From: an uncultured Alphaproteobacteria bacterium
Lineage (GTDB): Bacteria > Pseudomonadota > Alphaproteobacteria > HIMB59
DNA: 45,330 bases
NCBI GenBank assembly: GCA_902527525.1
Contig: CABZOW010000007.1
Span: forward strand, 1 to 45,330
Direction: 5' to 3'
This document shows, piece after piece, positions 29,609-40,046 of the stretch (its first letter is position 1; each line of letters begins with the position of its first letter). The position numbers and the translations under genes are program-made. The notes beneath the pieces are model-generated. The model made no database searches, was not told the origin of the DNA, and worked only from the letters and a program-made list of their open reading frames with translations.

Positions 29609-29968
29609 ATGAAAAAACAAAATATGCAGGAGATCCCATGGGGAAAAGAAACACTTGGTGCTCTAGACACTCCATTAAATGATTTAGAAAAAAAAGCACT
29701 TCAAAATTTAGATGTCGATAAATTAAATGATATGGCAGAGTGCCTCTTTGCTTTGAATAACAGACATTATGGCCCTATTCCTGGAACATATATGGTTATG
29801 TGTGTCGAGCCCGGTAAGACCTGGTGTGTTGGGCAGCTCAGCGCTGATAGAGCAAAACCTTTTGTTCTTTTTCCTGAACTTGTTTTTGACTCAGTTGAAA
29901 AAGCAACAAAAGCTGCCGAAGCTCTTAAAGCTGAAAAAGCTGAGAGCGTACCTTGTAGAAACATCTAA
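29609..29968 (+). CDS. Uncharacterised small protein (119 aa)
   Basis: ORF 3 nt after the DMFase-like large subunit, same strand. Confidence 0.6.
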   Translation: MKKQNMQEIPWGKETLGALDTPLNDLEKKALQNLDVDKLNDMAECLFALNNRHYGPIPGTYMVMCVEPGKTWCVGQLSADRAKPFVLFPELVFDSVEKATKAAEALKAEKAESVPCRNI

Positions 29969-29972
29969 CGCC

Positions 29973-30248
29973 ATGGCTAAAGCCAATGTTATGATAGATA
30001 ACAACAAAACTAGAGTCACAGAATGGTCTTTCGAAGTTGGGGATTCAACTGGTAAGCACATTCATGAATACGATTATGTAGTAGTGCCCTTATTAGATGG
30101 GGAACTTAAAATTGTAAATCATGATGGAGAGGAAACGATTTCGAAACTAGCAAAAGGTGGATCTTACTTTAGAGAAAAGGGAATTAACCATAATGTTTAT
30201 AATAACAATGATTTTATTTATAAATTTATTGAGATAGAATTTAAGTAG
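29973..30248 (+). CDS. Cupin-fold protein
   Basis: ATG at 29973 (internal to the ORF-track entry 29769..30248) yields 91 aa MAKANVMIDNNKTRVTEWSFEVGDSTGKHIHEYDYVVVPLLDGELKI... with cupin metal-site pattern. Confidence 0.75.
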   Translation: MAKANVMIDNNKTRVTEWSFEVGDSTGKHIHEYDYVVVPLLDGELKIVNHDGEETISKLAKGGSYFREKGINHNVYNNNDFIYKFIEIEFK

Positions 30249-31202
30249 ATGGAAAAAAAATTTAGCGAAATTTACAAAAAATCTGATTTAGATCAATTTG
30301 ATAAAATTATTACAAATAAACAAACTGATCAAAAAGTTAAAGAATATTCCATCAAAGAGGCAATTGAAGACTCAAAAAAAGAATATAGCCACTTAACCAA
30401 CTCTCAAGTCTCTACTGATATGAGACTCTATATGTTTCAGACCGGAACACTAAAAACTAAAATGAAATATATTAAGATGAACCAATCTAATGAGGATTTT
30501 GAAATTCCAGTCCCATGGTTTTTGATAAGGCATCCAAAAGGGGATGTGGTAATTGATGGGGGAAATGCAAAAGAAGTCAGTGAAGACAAACATGCTCATT
30601 GGGGTTCCGTTGTAGCTGCATACGATCCAATAATGGGAAAAACTGAAAATTGCATTGATCAGCTTAATTCCATAGGAGTTAATCCAGCAGGCATCAGATA
30701 TGTTTTGCATTCTCACCTTCACCTTGATCACTCAGGCGGTGTTGGAAGATTTCCTAATGCAACACACTTAGTTCAACAAAAGGAGTATGATTATGCTTTT
30801 AATCCAGATTGGTTCTCTAAACCTGCTTACATTAGAAAAGATTTTGATAAACCTGGAATTAATTGGAAATTTTTAAGAGACAGAAATGATGATTTTTTTG
30901 ATTTATATGGTGATGGATCAATTATTGTAATCTTTACTCCAGGGCATGCACCGGGCCATCAGTCTTTTTTAGTAAATTTACCAAATTCTGGTTACGTGTT
31001 GCTAACTATTGATGCGGCTTACACAATGGATCATTGGAACAATTTAACACTACCTGGTCTTGTTTGCTCAGCTGTAGACGTTGTTGAGTCAGTAAAGAAA
31101 CTTAAAAAAGTTGCCAAAGACAAAAACGCTACTGTCGTCACTGGGCATGATCCTCATGCATGGCAAGAGTTTAAAAAAGCTCCAATGTTTTATTATGATT
31201 AA
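30249..31202 (+). CDS. Metallo-beta-lactamase-fold hydrolase (AHL-lactonase-like subfamily)
   Basis: [16 protein letters not shown] (HxHxDH) and [17 protein letters not shown]. Confidence 0.9.
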   Translation: MEKKFSEIYKKSDLDQFDKIITNKQTDQKVKEYSIKEAIEDSKKEYSHLTNSQVSTDMRLYMFQTGTLKTKMKYIKMNQSNEDFEIPVPWFLIRHPKGDVVIDGGNAKEVSEDKHAHWGSVVAAYDPIMGKTENCIDQLNSIGVNPAGIRYVLHSHLHLDHSGGVGRFPNATHLVQQKEYDYAFNPDWFSKPAYIRKDFDKPGINWKFLRDRNDDFFDLYGDGSIIVIFTPGHAPGHQSFLVNLPNSGYVLLTIDAAYTMDHWNNLTLPGLVCSAVDVVESVKKLKKVAKDKNATVVTGHDPHAWQEFKKAPMFYYD

Positions 31203-32509
31203 TGTCTGACTATTTCCAAGATATACCTCCAATTAAATTCGAAGGCAAAGACTCAAAAAACTCTCTTTCCTTTAAATATTATCAAGCAGATAGAAAAATC
31301 TTAGGAAAAACTCTTGAAGACCATCTACGTATGGCAGTATGTTACTGGCATACATTTAACTGGCCAGGTGGAGATCCTTTTGGAGGACAGACTTTTCTTC
31401 GTCCATGGATGGAGTCCGGGGATAAATTAGAGCAAGCAAAAGATAAACTAAATAATGCTTTTAGTTTTTTTGAAAAATTAGGAATTCCTTTTTTTTGTTT
31501 TCACGATGTCGACGTAGCTCCTGAAGGAAATAATTTTTCAGAAACAGAGAAGCTACAAAAGATCATAGTTGATGAAATTTCAAAAAAATTAGAAACTAGT
31601 AAAGTTAAACTTCTTTGGGGAACTGCTAATCTTTTTAGTCATCGAAGGTATATGTCAGGAGCTGCTACCAATCCTGATCCTGAAGTTTTTCAATATGCTG
31701 CTGCTCAAGTGAAGATGTGTTTAGAAAATACACAATTTCTTGGGGGTCAAAACTATGTTTTGTGGGGAGGTAGAGAGGGTTATGAAACAATTCTCAATAC
31801 GAATATGAAACAAGAATATGATCAGCTAGGTAGATTTTTGAATATGGTAGCTGAACATAAGCATAAAATTGGTTTTGAAGGTTTACTTTTGATTGAACCT
31901 AAACCTCATGAACCAACTAAACACCAGTATGATTTTGACTCTGCAAATGTTTTTGCGTTCCTTCAAAAATACGGTCTGGAGAAAGAATTCAAACTAAATA
32001 TAGAGCAAAATCACGCTATTTTGGCAAAACATTCATTTGAACATGAGATAGCCTACGCTCTTTCCAATAACATTCTTGGGAGTATTGATATTAATAGAGG
32101 TGATTATTTAGTTGGTTGGGATACAGATCAATTCCCAAACAATGTGGAAGAACTTGTTTTACCTTTTTATTATATTTTCAAAAATGGTGGCTTTTCATCT
32201 GGAGGACTTAACATGGACGCTAAGATTAGAAGACAATCTATTGACCCAGAAGATCTTTTTTATGCTCACATTGGCTCCATGGATACATGTGCTAGAACAC
32301 TTATTGCTGTTGAAAAAATGATAAACGATGGAAGCTATGAATCTTTTTTAAAACAAAGATATGAGTCCTGGAATGATAATTCTGAACTGATGAATAAATT
32401 ATCATTGGAGGATATTCATAATAAAGTCATAAAGGAAAATATTAATCCAGATCCTAAATCTGGTAGACAAGAATATCTTGAAAATTTAATCAACTCATTT
32501 GTTGAGTAA
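31202..32509 (+). CDS. xylA: Xylose isomerase
   Basis: [81 protein letters not shown]. Confidence 0.95.
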   Translation: MSDYFQDIPPIKFEGKDSKNSLSFKYYQADRKILGKTLEDHLRMAVCYWHTFNWPGGDPFGGQTFLRPWMESGDKLEQAKDKLNNAFSFFEKLGIPFFCFHDVDVAPEGNNFSETEKLQKIIVDEISKKLETSKVKLLWGTANLFSHRRYMSGAATNPDPEVFQYAAAQVKMCLENTQFLGGQNYVLWGGREGYETILNTNMKQEYDQLGRFLNMVAEHKHKIGFEGLLLIEPKPHEPTKHQYDFDSANVFAFLQKYGLEKEFKLNIEQNHAILAKHSFEHEIAYALSNNILGSIDINRGDYLVGWDTDQFPNNVEELVLPFYYIFKNGGFSSGGLNMDAKIRRQSIDPEDLFYAHIGSMDTCARTLIAVEKMINDGSYESFLKQRYESWNDNSELMNKLSLEDIHNKVIKENINPDPKSGRQEYLENLINSFVE

Positions 32510-32513
32510 ATCT

Positions 32514-33119
32514 ATGAAAGTAAATAAATTTTTATTTGACTTGGGTAACGTGTTTTTTGATTGGAGCCCACACCATGTTTTTAAAAAAATAATACCTGAT
32601 AATAATAAACTTAATTATTTCATTAATGAAATAGCATTTCCTCATCTTGATACGAGGTGTGATGCCGGCGTTCAAATAGATATTGCTGTTTCCGAGGCTG
32701 TTCAAAAGTTTCCAGACTATGAGAAAGAGATAAAACTCTATTACCCAAACCATAGAAATATGGTTAATGGTTCCTACCAAGATTCTATTGATATATTTAA
32801 AAAGATTAAATCTCTAGGACACCCATGTTATGTATTGTCTAATTGGTCAGACGAGACCTATGAGGGGATGGAAGACCAATATCCTTTTTTAAAAGAATTT
32901 GATGGTAAAATTATTTCAGGAAGAGAATTTTTAGTAAAGCCTGACCCAAAAATATACGAACTAGCAATTTCAAGGTTTGATTTAGTCAGTTCGGAAACTC
33001 TTTTTATAGATGATCGTGAAGAAAATATTGAAGCTGCTAAAGAATTAGGTTTTCAAACAATTCATTTAACAGATCCATCTTTAATAAAATCAGAAATCAG
33101 TAAATATTTACTTGTTTAA
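32514..33119 (+). CDS. HAD-superfamily hydrolase
   Basis: FLFDLGNVFFDW, VLSNWSDETY, KPDPKIYELAISRF, LFIDDREENIEAAKELGF; internal ATG preferred to ORF-track start 32499. Confidence 0.88.
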   Translation: MKVNKFLFDLGNVFFDWSPHHVFKKIIPDNNKLNYFINEIAFPHLDTRCDAGVQIDIAVSEAVQKFPDYEKEIKLYYPNHRNMVNGSYQDSIDIFKKIKSLGHPCYVLSNWSDETYEGMEDQYPFLKEFDGKIISGREFLVKPDPKIYELAISRFDLVSSETLFIDDREENIEAAKELGFQTIHLTDPSLIKSEISKYLLV

Positions 33120-34065
33120 ATTAGACAATAAAATTGGTCTTGGTTTGGCCTCTTTAGGCAGGCCTGGTTACATAAATATAGGTCATGATGGTGATCTTGG
33201 TCCTAATAAAACGAAAGAAAATATGCAATCACAATGCCATGATGTATTAGACTATGCTTATAGCAACAGAATAAAATATTTTGATGTAGCAAGAGTGTAC
33301 GGAGAGTCAGAACAATTTTTATCAAACTGGATTAGAAAACAATCACAGTTTGATGGATTTGTTGGTTCCAAATGGGGCTATGAATATCTAGCTAATTGGG
33401 AGGTGGATGCTAAAACCCATGAGAGAAAAGATCATTCTTTAAAATTTTTAAAAGAGCAATGGATTGAAACAAGATTAAATTTGGGAAAAAGCATAGATCT
33501 ATATCAAATTCATTCTGTGACCAGTGATAGTCCTGTTTTAGATGACCCAACAGTATTAAAAGAACTTGAGGAGATGAAAAAAAAAGGAATTGAAATTGGA
33601 ATTTCTACTAGTGGACCAGATCAGGAAAAAACAATTGAAAAATTTTTGAAAATTAATGAAAAGGCTCAATTATTCTCTTTTCTTCAAACAACTATTAATA
33701 TTTTTGATCAATCTTGCACAGCAATTTTAGAAAATGCTTCAGAAAATAAAATTAATATAATAGCAAAAGAAGTTTTTTCAAATGGAAGACTTACTAATGC
33801 TAATAAAAAATTTCATCAAAATGAATTAATTGAATTAACCTCTATAGCAAAAAGTGTTGATTTAAGTTTAGAGGAATTATCTTACTTGTGGGTTTATCAA
33901 TTACCATTTGTAAAAATTTGTCTCACAGGTGCTTCAACAATAAGTCAACTTGAAAATAATTTAAAATGTCTTCGTAAAAAAGATATTAAATTACCTAATT
34001 TAGAGTCTTTCTCTTTAGATACTCTAGAATATTGGAATATTAGAAAGTCTTTAAATTGGAATTAA
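33112..34065 (+). CDS. Aldo/keto reductase
   Basis: TTG start; KIGLGLASLGRPG, YFDVARVYGESEQFLSNW, IDLYQIHS, GASTISQLENNL. Confidence 0.9.
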   Translation: MFKLDNKIGLGLASLGRPGYINIGHDGDLGPNKTKENMQSQCHDVLDYAYSNRIKYFDVARVYGESEQFLSNWIRKQSQFDGFVGSKWGYEYLANWEVDAKTHERKDHSLKFLKEQWIETRLNLGKSIDLYQIHSVTSDSPVLDDPTVLKELEEMKKKGIEIGISTSGPDQEKTIEKFLKINEKAQLFSFLQTTINIFDQSCTAILENASENKINIIAKEVFSNGRLTNANKKFHQNELIELTSIAKSVDLSLEELSYLWVYQLPFVKICLTGASTISQLENNLKCLRKKDIKLPNLESFSLDTLEYWNIRKSLNWN

Positions 34066-34454
34066 GGATAAATTTTAGTTTCACTAGCTTTACCTAGCGT
34101 TTTACCAAAAGTTCCTTTTTTTTCTTTAGCTACAGCAGTCCACTGATATTTATGTTTACCATTAGGTGGGCATGGTGACTTGTATTTAAAAGCACCAGAC
34201 TCAATTAAATTTTTTCCTTTGTATTCTACCCAACCACCTCCATGATTATAAGAGGGCACATCTAAGTCAGTCATTTTAAAATTTATCCATTTAGTTCCCT
34301 CGGGAACACCGCTTAAATTGAAATTCGGGTTATCAACTATATTTGGATTACCTGTTGTACATAACTTTAAGCCATCCCAATTAAAAGAGATTTCAAAATC
34401 ATTTGCAAACATATTTGTTGAAAAGAAAAAAAAGATTAAAAAAATATATTTCAC
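34062..34454 (-). CDS. Exported PEBP/YbhB-like protein
   Basis: Signal peptide; FNLSGVPEGTKWINFKMTDLDVP...CPPNGKHKYQWTAVA. Confidence 0.75.
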   Translation of the reverse strand: MKYIFLIFFFFSTNMFANDFEISFNWDGLKLCTTGNPNIVDNPNFNLSGVPEGTKWINFKMTDLDVPSYNHGGGWVEYKGKNLIESGAFKYKSPCPPNGKHKYQWTAVAKEKKGTFGKTLGKASETKIYP

Positions 34455-34472
34455 AAATTTATACTATTGTTT

Positions 34473-35627
34473 CTAAAAGAATATCCAACTGGAATTTGCT
34501 GAACTTGATGCCAATGATTTCTCAATAAATTTTATACCCTCAAGACCATCTTCTACACTTGGGAATTGATGATTATCGGCGTTAAAAGTACCATTTTTCT
34601 TATCTATTAACGCGTTCGCAACATCAGTATAAATGTTAGCAAATCCCTCTAAATATCCTTCAGGATGTCCAGGAGGAATACGAGTTACTTCATTAGATAC
34701 ATTGAGTGCTCCCGCTCCACCTCTTGTAATTTTTTGTTTAGGTTCTCCATATTTTGTAAAATAAAGATAGTTAGGATCTTCCTGGCACCATTCAAGTCCT
34801 GCTTTTTCACCATAAATTCTTATTTGCAAATGATTTTCATTACCTGGTGCTATTTGAGAGGACCATATCGTTCCTTTAGCACCTTCTTTAAAACGAAGAG
34901 AAATTTGCGCATTATCATCTAAAATTCTTCCAGAAACAAAAGAAGTTAATTCAGCTGAGATCTCTTGTGTATTAAGACCAGTAACATATCTAATTAAATT
35001 GTAAGCATGAGTGCCTATATCACCAATGCATCCCCCAGCCCCTGATTGACTAGGATCAGTTCTCCAAGATGCTTGTTTGTTTCCGTCATTCTGTGTTTTG
35101 TTTTCTAAATCTTCTGTTAACCAATCTTGAGCATACTCAGCTTGAATAACTCTTATTTTACCAAGATCTCCGTTATGACATAATGCTCTGGCATTGCGTA
35201 TCATTGGGTAACCAGTGTAATTGTGAGTCAAAGCGAATAATACATCATTATCTTGTTTGCTTTGAACAAGCTCCTCACATTGTCTAAGGTTCATCGCTAG
35301 GGGCTTATCACAAATAATGTTAAATCCTTTGTTCATGAAAGCCAAAGCAATAGGGTGATGCATATGGTTAGGAGTAACGATGGCAACAGCATCAATTTTA
35401 TCTTCTCTAGAACTCTCTGCCTCAATCATTTCATTAAAATTTTTATAATTTCTGTCGTCATCAATTCCAATTTCTTGACCAGAAGCGATAGCTTTTTCTG
35501 CATTTGAGGAAAATGCTCCAGCTAAAAGTTCATATCTATCATCAATTCTTGAAGCAATTCTGTGAACAGCCCCAATGAAGGCTCCTTGACCACCACCCAC
35601 CATTCCAAGTCTTATTTTTTGTGCCAT
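34473..35627 (-). CDS. Gfo/Idh/MocA family oxidoreductase
   Basis: GMVGGGQGAFIGAVHR, AIVTPNHMHHPIALAFMNKGFNIICDKPLA. Confidence 0.95.
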   Translation of the reverse strand: MAQKIRLGMVGGGQGAFIGAVHRIASRIDDRYELLAGAFSSNAEKAIASGQEIGIDDDRNYKNFNEMIEAESSREDKIDAVAIVTPNHMHHPIALAFMNKGFNIICDKPLAMNLRQCEELVQSKQDNDVLFALTHNYTGYPMIRNARALCHNGDLGKIRVIQAEYAQDWLTEDLENKTQNDGNKQASWRTDPSQSGAGGCIGDIGTHAYNLIRYVTGLNTQEISAELTSFVSGRILDDNAQISLRFKEGAKGTIWSSQIAPGNENHLQIRIYGEKAGLEWCQEDPNYLYFTKYGEPKQKITRGGAGALNVSNEVTRIPPGHPEGYLEGFANIYTDVANALIDKKNGTFNADNHQFPSVEDGLEGIKFIEKSLASSSANSSWIFF

Positions 35628-35630
35628 TTT

Positions 35631-36686
35631 TTATTCAATTCCAAGCATTTTTTTGTTAGCTGCCTCATCTGTTCCTGAGCCAGCAAAATCATCAAAAGCT
35701 TTTTCGGTTACTCTAATAATATGATCTTTAATAAATTGAGAGCCCTCTCTGGCACCATCCTCTGGATGTTTGAGAGCACATTCCCACTCTAAAACAGCCC
35801 ATCCTTCAAATCCGTAGGTAGTTAATTTTGAAAAAATAGATTTAAAATCTACCTGCCCATCCCCTAATGATCTAAAACGACCCGCTCTATCTTTCCACGG
35901 TTGAAAACCACTGTATACACCTTGTCTTCCAGTGGGATTAAGCTCTGCATCTTTGACATGAAACATTTTTATTTTCTCATGATAAATGTCTATATTTTGT
36001 AAATAGTCTAAATGTTGAAGCACGTAATGACTAGGATCATACAACATGTTGCATCGATTATGATTTCCTACACGCTCTAAAAACATTTCAAAAGTAATTC
36101 CATCATGTAAATCTTCACCAGGATGAATCTCATAACATAAATTAATTCCACATTCCTCAAATTGATTTAATATAGGAGTCCATCTGCTTGCAAGCTCATC
36201 AAAAGCTGTTTCAATTAATCCAGCAGGTCTTTGAGGCCATGGATAGACATAAGGCCAAGCTAAAGCACCTGAAAAAGTAACATGATCAGTCAGTCCCAAA
36301 TTTTTTGAAGCTTTGGCAGCCATCATGAGTTGGTCGACTGCCCATTTTTGTCTTTCTTGAGGGTTTCCTCTTACTTCAGCAGCAGCAAACCCATCAAAAG
36401 CAGTATCATAAGTTGGGTGAACAGCTACAAGCTGGCCTTGAAGGTGTGTTGACAATTCAGTCAATGTCAAATTAAAGTTTGATAATATGCCTCTAACCTC
36501 ATCGCAGTAATCTTTACTTTCGGATGCTTTTTTTAAATCAAATAATCTGTTATCCCAACTAGGTATTTGGACTCCAATATAACCCAAATCACTAGCCCAC
36601 TTAGAAATATTCTCTAAACTATTGAAAGGTGCTTCGTCTCCTGCAAATTGAGCTAAAAATATAGCTGGACCTTTAATTCCCGTCAT
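35631..36686 (-). CDS. Sugar phosphate isomerase/epimerase (xylose isomerase-like TIM barrel)
   Basis: GINLCYEIHPGEDLHDG, CNMLYDPSHYVLQHLDY, FEGWAVLEWECALKHPEDGAREG. Confidence 0.92.
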   Translation of the reverse strand: MTGIKGPAIFLAQFAGDEAPFNSLENISKWASDLGYIGVQIPSWDNRLFDLKKASESKDYCDEVRGILSNFNLTLTELSTHLQGQLVAVHPTYDTAFDGFAAAEVRGNPQERQKWAVDQLMMAAKASKNLGLTDHVTFSGALAWPYVYPWPQRPAGLIETAFDELASRWTPILNQFEECGINLCYEIHPGEDLHDGITFEMFLERVGNHNRCNMLYDPSHYVLQHLDYLQNIDIYHEKIKMFHVKDAELNPTGRQGVYSGFQPWKDRAGRFRSLGDGQVDFKSIFSKLTTYGFEGWAVLEWECALKHPEDGAREGSQFIKDHIIRVTEKAFDDFAGSGTDEAANKKMLGIE

Positions 36687-36824
36687 TCACCTATCCCCCA
36701 GATCATATTATTACAGTATATTGTTTTTTTAAATAGCTTAAAACTCATGTAAATTCAGCATTTATCATTAATTAAAAAATTAGTATAATTAAAATATTAG
36801 TTATTGAACTGAGGAGGAAATAAC

Positions 36825-38135
36825 ATGAAGAAAATACTATCTGTATTTCTAGTTCCTGTTTTTGCCTTACTTTTTTCTTTAAATGCAAAATCAGAGTCAT
36901 TGACTCTTGGTTGGGCCGCTTGGGATCCAGCTAATGCACTTCAAGAATTAAGTAAAGAGTTTACTGCAGAGACAGGTGTAGAAATGAACTTCGAATTTGT
37001 GCCATGGCCAAATTTTGCAGAGAGAATGTTAAACGAATTAAATAACCAAGGTAAAACATTTGATTTGTTAATCGGAGACTCTCAATGGATTGGACAAGGT
37101 GCTGAATATGGTCACTATGTGAAGTTAAATGAATTCTTTGATGCTAATGGTATTTCAATGGATGATTTTAACCCTGCAACTGTTTACGCATATTCCACAT
37201 GGCCTAAAGGCTCACCAAACTATTATGCCTTACCAGCAATGGGTGATGCTCTAGCTTGGGCTTACAGAAAAGATTGGTTTGATAGACCAGAACTACAAGC
37301 AGAGTTCAAAGGTAAACACGGTTATGACCTAGGTGTTCCAAAGACCTGGGATGAACTTTATGATATGTGTACATTCTTCCAAGGAAGAGAAATTGACGGT
37401 CAGGTAAGATATGGTGCTGCAATCAACACAGAGCGTGGCTCTGAAGGTATCACCATGGGTGTCACAGCAGCTATGTATGCTTGGGGTATGCAGTACGAAA
37501 ATCCAGACAAAGCTTATGATATGGATGGCTATTTTAACTCTGATGCATCAGTTGAGGCTGTTGAATTTTATAGAAAAATGTACGAAGATTGTGCGCCTCC
37601 AGGACATTCGGACGCCTACATGGTAGCAAATCTTGACGCGTATAAATCAGGACAAGTCGCATTCCAAATGAACTGGTATGCTTTCTGGCCTGGTGTTTCT
37701 AAAGAAGACAGCGATGGAAGAGTTTCTGGTTTCTTTGCAAACCCATGTCAAAATGTATGCGCAGCTACACTTGGAGGGCAGGGTATTTCAGTTGTAAAAT
37801 ACTCTGACAAACAAGATTTAGCATTGGAATATATGAAGTGGTTTGCAAAACCTGATATTCAACAAAAATGGTGGGATTTAGGCGGATATTCATGTCATAT
37901 GGATGTTTTAGGATCCCCTGATTTCGTTGACTCAGCTGTGTACGCTCAAGGCTTTCTTGACTCTATGGGCATAGTCAAAGACTTTTGGCAAGAACCAACA
38001 TTTGTTGAGTTGATGCTACCTATGCAGGAGAGAATTCATGACTACGTTGTGAATGGAAAAGGCTCTGCAAAAGAAGCACTTGACAAAATTATTGATGATT
38101 GGACTGAAGTCTTCGAAGACGACGGTAAAATTTAA
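36825..38135 (+). CDS. CUT1-type extracellular solute-binding protein
   Basis: Signal peptide; FDLLIGDSQWIGQGAEYGHYVKL; GAGGAGG SD; followed by two permeases and two ATPases. Confidence 0.93.
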   Translation: MKKILSVFLVPVFALLFSLNAKSESLTLGWAAWDPANALQELSKEFTAETGVEMNFEFVPWPNFAERMLNELNNQGKTFDLLIGDSQWIGQGAEYGHYVKLNEFFDANGISMDDFNPATVYAYSTWPKGSPNYYALPAMGDALAWAYRKDWFDRPELQAEFKGKHGYDLGVPKTWDELYDMCTFFQGREIDGQVRYGAAINTERGSEGITMGVTAAMYAWGMQYENPDKAYDMDGYFNSDASVEAVEFYRKMYEDCAPPGHSDAYMVANLDAYKSGQVAFQMNWYAFWPGVSKEDSDGRVSGFFANPCQNVCAATLGGQGISVVKYSDKQDLALEYMKWFAKPDIQQKWWDLGGYSCHMDVLGSPDFVDSAVYAQGFLDSMGIVKDFWQEPTFVELMLPMQERIHDYVVNGKGSAKEALDKIIDDWTEVFEDDGKI

Positions 38136-38153
38136 TCAGTAAATATATTTTTT

Positions 38154-38175
38154 AGGGTGGGTTAATTCCCACCCT
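38154..38175 (+). terminator. Intra-operon stem-loop AGGGTGGG-TTAATT-CCCACCCT
   Basis: Perfect 8-bp GC-rich stem, 6-nt loop, followed by short TT; between SBP and permease genes. Confidence 0.7.
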
Positions 38176-38199
38176 TTCACCCATACCTAAATTAGAAAT

Positions 38200-39102
38200 A
38201 TGAAAAGTGCTGTTAAAAAGTTTAAGGGATTGTCCGATAAGGCTATTGCTTGGATTTTTATAGCACCGACATTAATTTTACTTCTTGCTATTAACATATA
38301 TCCACTCATCTATGCCATAAGAATGTCTTTTACAAACTTCTACGCTAACAAGATTGGAAGAGAAGTAAAATTTGTTGGATTAAAAAATTACAAAAAAATT
38401 CTAGGAAAAGAAGAGATTTGGGAAAAGATGCAAATAACTGCCCATTTTGTCTGTTGGACATTAGTTTTACAAGCGTTGATTGGTTTAGGATTAGCATTAC
38501 TTCTAAATAAAAAATTTAAAGGTAATGAACTACTAACAACACTTATAGTTTTACCTATGATGTTATCACCTGCAGTTGTTGGAGTATTTTGGACGTACTT
38601 GTATAACCCACAAGTTGGATTATTTAATTACGTCGTGAACTTTTTCTACGATTTTGGTATTTTTGATATGATTGGCTCAAGTACGTTGGCTCCATGGTCT
38701 ATTGTCATTGTTGATACATGGATGTGGACACCTTTTACGATGCTTATTTGTCTTGCCGGTTTAAGGTCAATTCCTAACTACCTTTATGAAGCTGCAGAAG
38801 TCGATAGGGCTAGCAAATGGCAGCAATTTATTCATATCACCTTACCTTCTGTTCTCCCTTTTTTATTACTTGCCCTTCTTTTTAGAGGTATTGAAAATTT
38901 CAAAATGTTCGATTTAGTAGCTGAACTCACTTCTGGTGGTCCTGGATCGGCAACAGAGTTGGCATCAATAAATTTAAAACGAGAAGCATTTGAGAAATGG
39001 AAGACGGGATATAGCTCAGCATTTGCGGTTATATTGTTTGTAACAATATTTGGTTTTGGAAACGTCTATGTGAAAGTGATGAATAAAATTAAGGATAGAT
39101 GA
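38200..39102 (+). CDS. CUT1-type ABC transporter permease
   Basis: EAAEVDRASKWQQFIHITLPSVLPFLL EAA motif. Confidence 0.95.
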   Translation: MKSAVKKFKGLSDKAIAWIFIAPTLILLLAINIYPLIYAIRMSFTNFYANKIGREVKFVGLKNYKKILGKEEIWEKMQITAHFVCWTLVLQALIGLGLALLLNKKFKGNELLTTLIVLPMMLSPAVVGVFWTYLYNPQVGLFNYVVNFFYDFGIFDMIGSSTLAPWSIVIVDTWMWTPFTMLICLAGLRSIPNYLYEAAEVDRASKWQQFIHITLPSVLPFLLLALLFRGIENFKMFDLVAELTSGGPGSATELASINLKREAFEKWKTGYSSAFAVILFVTIFGFGNVYVKVMNKIKDR

Positions 39103-40046
39103 TGGATACTTCAAGATCACCCTCAGAAGCCAGCGGATTTTCAAGAAAATTAGCAGCCACAATTATTATTGTGTATATGGTTGTTACACTTATTCCAATC
39201 TCCTGGATGGTAGCAACAAGCTTTAAAAGTGTTGATAGTGCTATCTCATATCCTCCTGAGGTTTTTTTTGAGCCATCATTAGAGGGCTATGTTAATCTTT
39301 TTACAAACCGTTCAAGACAACCGAAGGATTATTTAGACTCTCTTCCGCCGCCTGATACCTGGTACGAGGAATTAGTCAGAAGTAGAGAGATGGTAATAAC
39401 AGGTCCTTCTAAATTCTTACCAAGATATTCTAATTCTTTGATTATCGGATTTGGAGCTACATTCTTTTCTGTATTTTTAGGTTCCCTTGCAGCATATGCA
39501 TTGTCAAGATTTAGAGTTCCTTTAAAGGATGACTTATTATTTTTTATTTTGTCGACAAGAATGTTTCCTCCCATAGCTGTGGCTGTTCCAATTTTCATAA
39601 TGTATAGGAAACTTGGTTTAGGAGATACCCATGTAGGAATGATAATTTTATATACGGTCGTAAACTTAAGTTTATCAGTATGGTTATTAAAAGGTTTCAT
39701 GGATGAAATACCAAGAGAGTATGAAGAGGCAGCCATGATTGATGGATATTCTCGAATGCAGGCATTTTTTAAGGTAGTGCTTCCACAGGCAACCACAGGT
39801 ATTGCCGCAACAGCTATTTTTTGTATGATTTTTTCTTGGAATGAATATGCATTTGCCGTTTTACTTACACAATTTAATGCCCAAACAGCTCCACCATTCA
39901 TTCCTACTATAATAGGAGAAGGAGGTTTAGACTGGCCCGCTATTGGAGCAGGCACAACTTTGTTTTTAATACCTGTAATGATATTTACTGTGGTGCTAAG
40001 AAAACATTTACTCAGAGGTATAACATTTGGAGCGGTAAGAAAATAA
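39099..40046 (+). CDS. CUT1-type ABC transporter permease
   Basis: EEAAMIDGYSRMQAFFKVVLPQATTGI EAA motif. Confidence 0.95.
   Translation: MMDTSRSPSEASGFSRKLAATIIIVYMVVTLIPISWMVATSFKSVDSAISYPPEVFFEPSLEGYVNLFTNRSRQPKDYLDSLPPPDTWYEELVRSREMVITGPSKFLPRYSNSLIIGFGATFFSVFLGSLAAYALSRFRVPLKDDLLFFILSTRMFPPIAVAVPIFIMYRKLGLGDTHVGMIILYTVVNLSLSVWLLKGFMDEIPREYEEAAMIDGYSRMQAFFKVVLPQATTGIAATAIFCMIFSWNEYAFAVLLTQFNAQTAPPFIPTIIGEGGLDWPAIGAGTTLFLIPVMIFTVVLRKHLLRGITFGAVRK

Noticed and set aside
29769-29972. N-terminal 68 aa of the ORF-track cupin entry 29769..30248
   Set aside because: Overlaps the preceding 119-aa gene in another frame; internal ATG at 29973 fits a compact cupin.
30249-31202. Quorum-quenching role for the MBL-fold hydrolase
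   Set aside because: HxHxDH fold resembles AHL lactonases, but neighbouring genes point to catabolism and no quorum-sensing genes are present; function left generic.
39329-39955. 208-aa minus-strand ORF inside the CUT1 permease gene
   Set aside because: Fully antisense to a confidently identified permease; no recognisable motifs.
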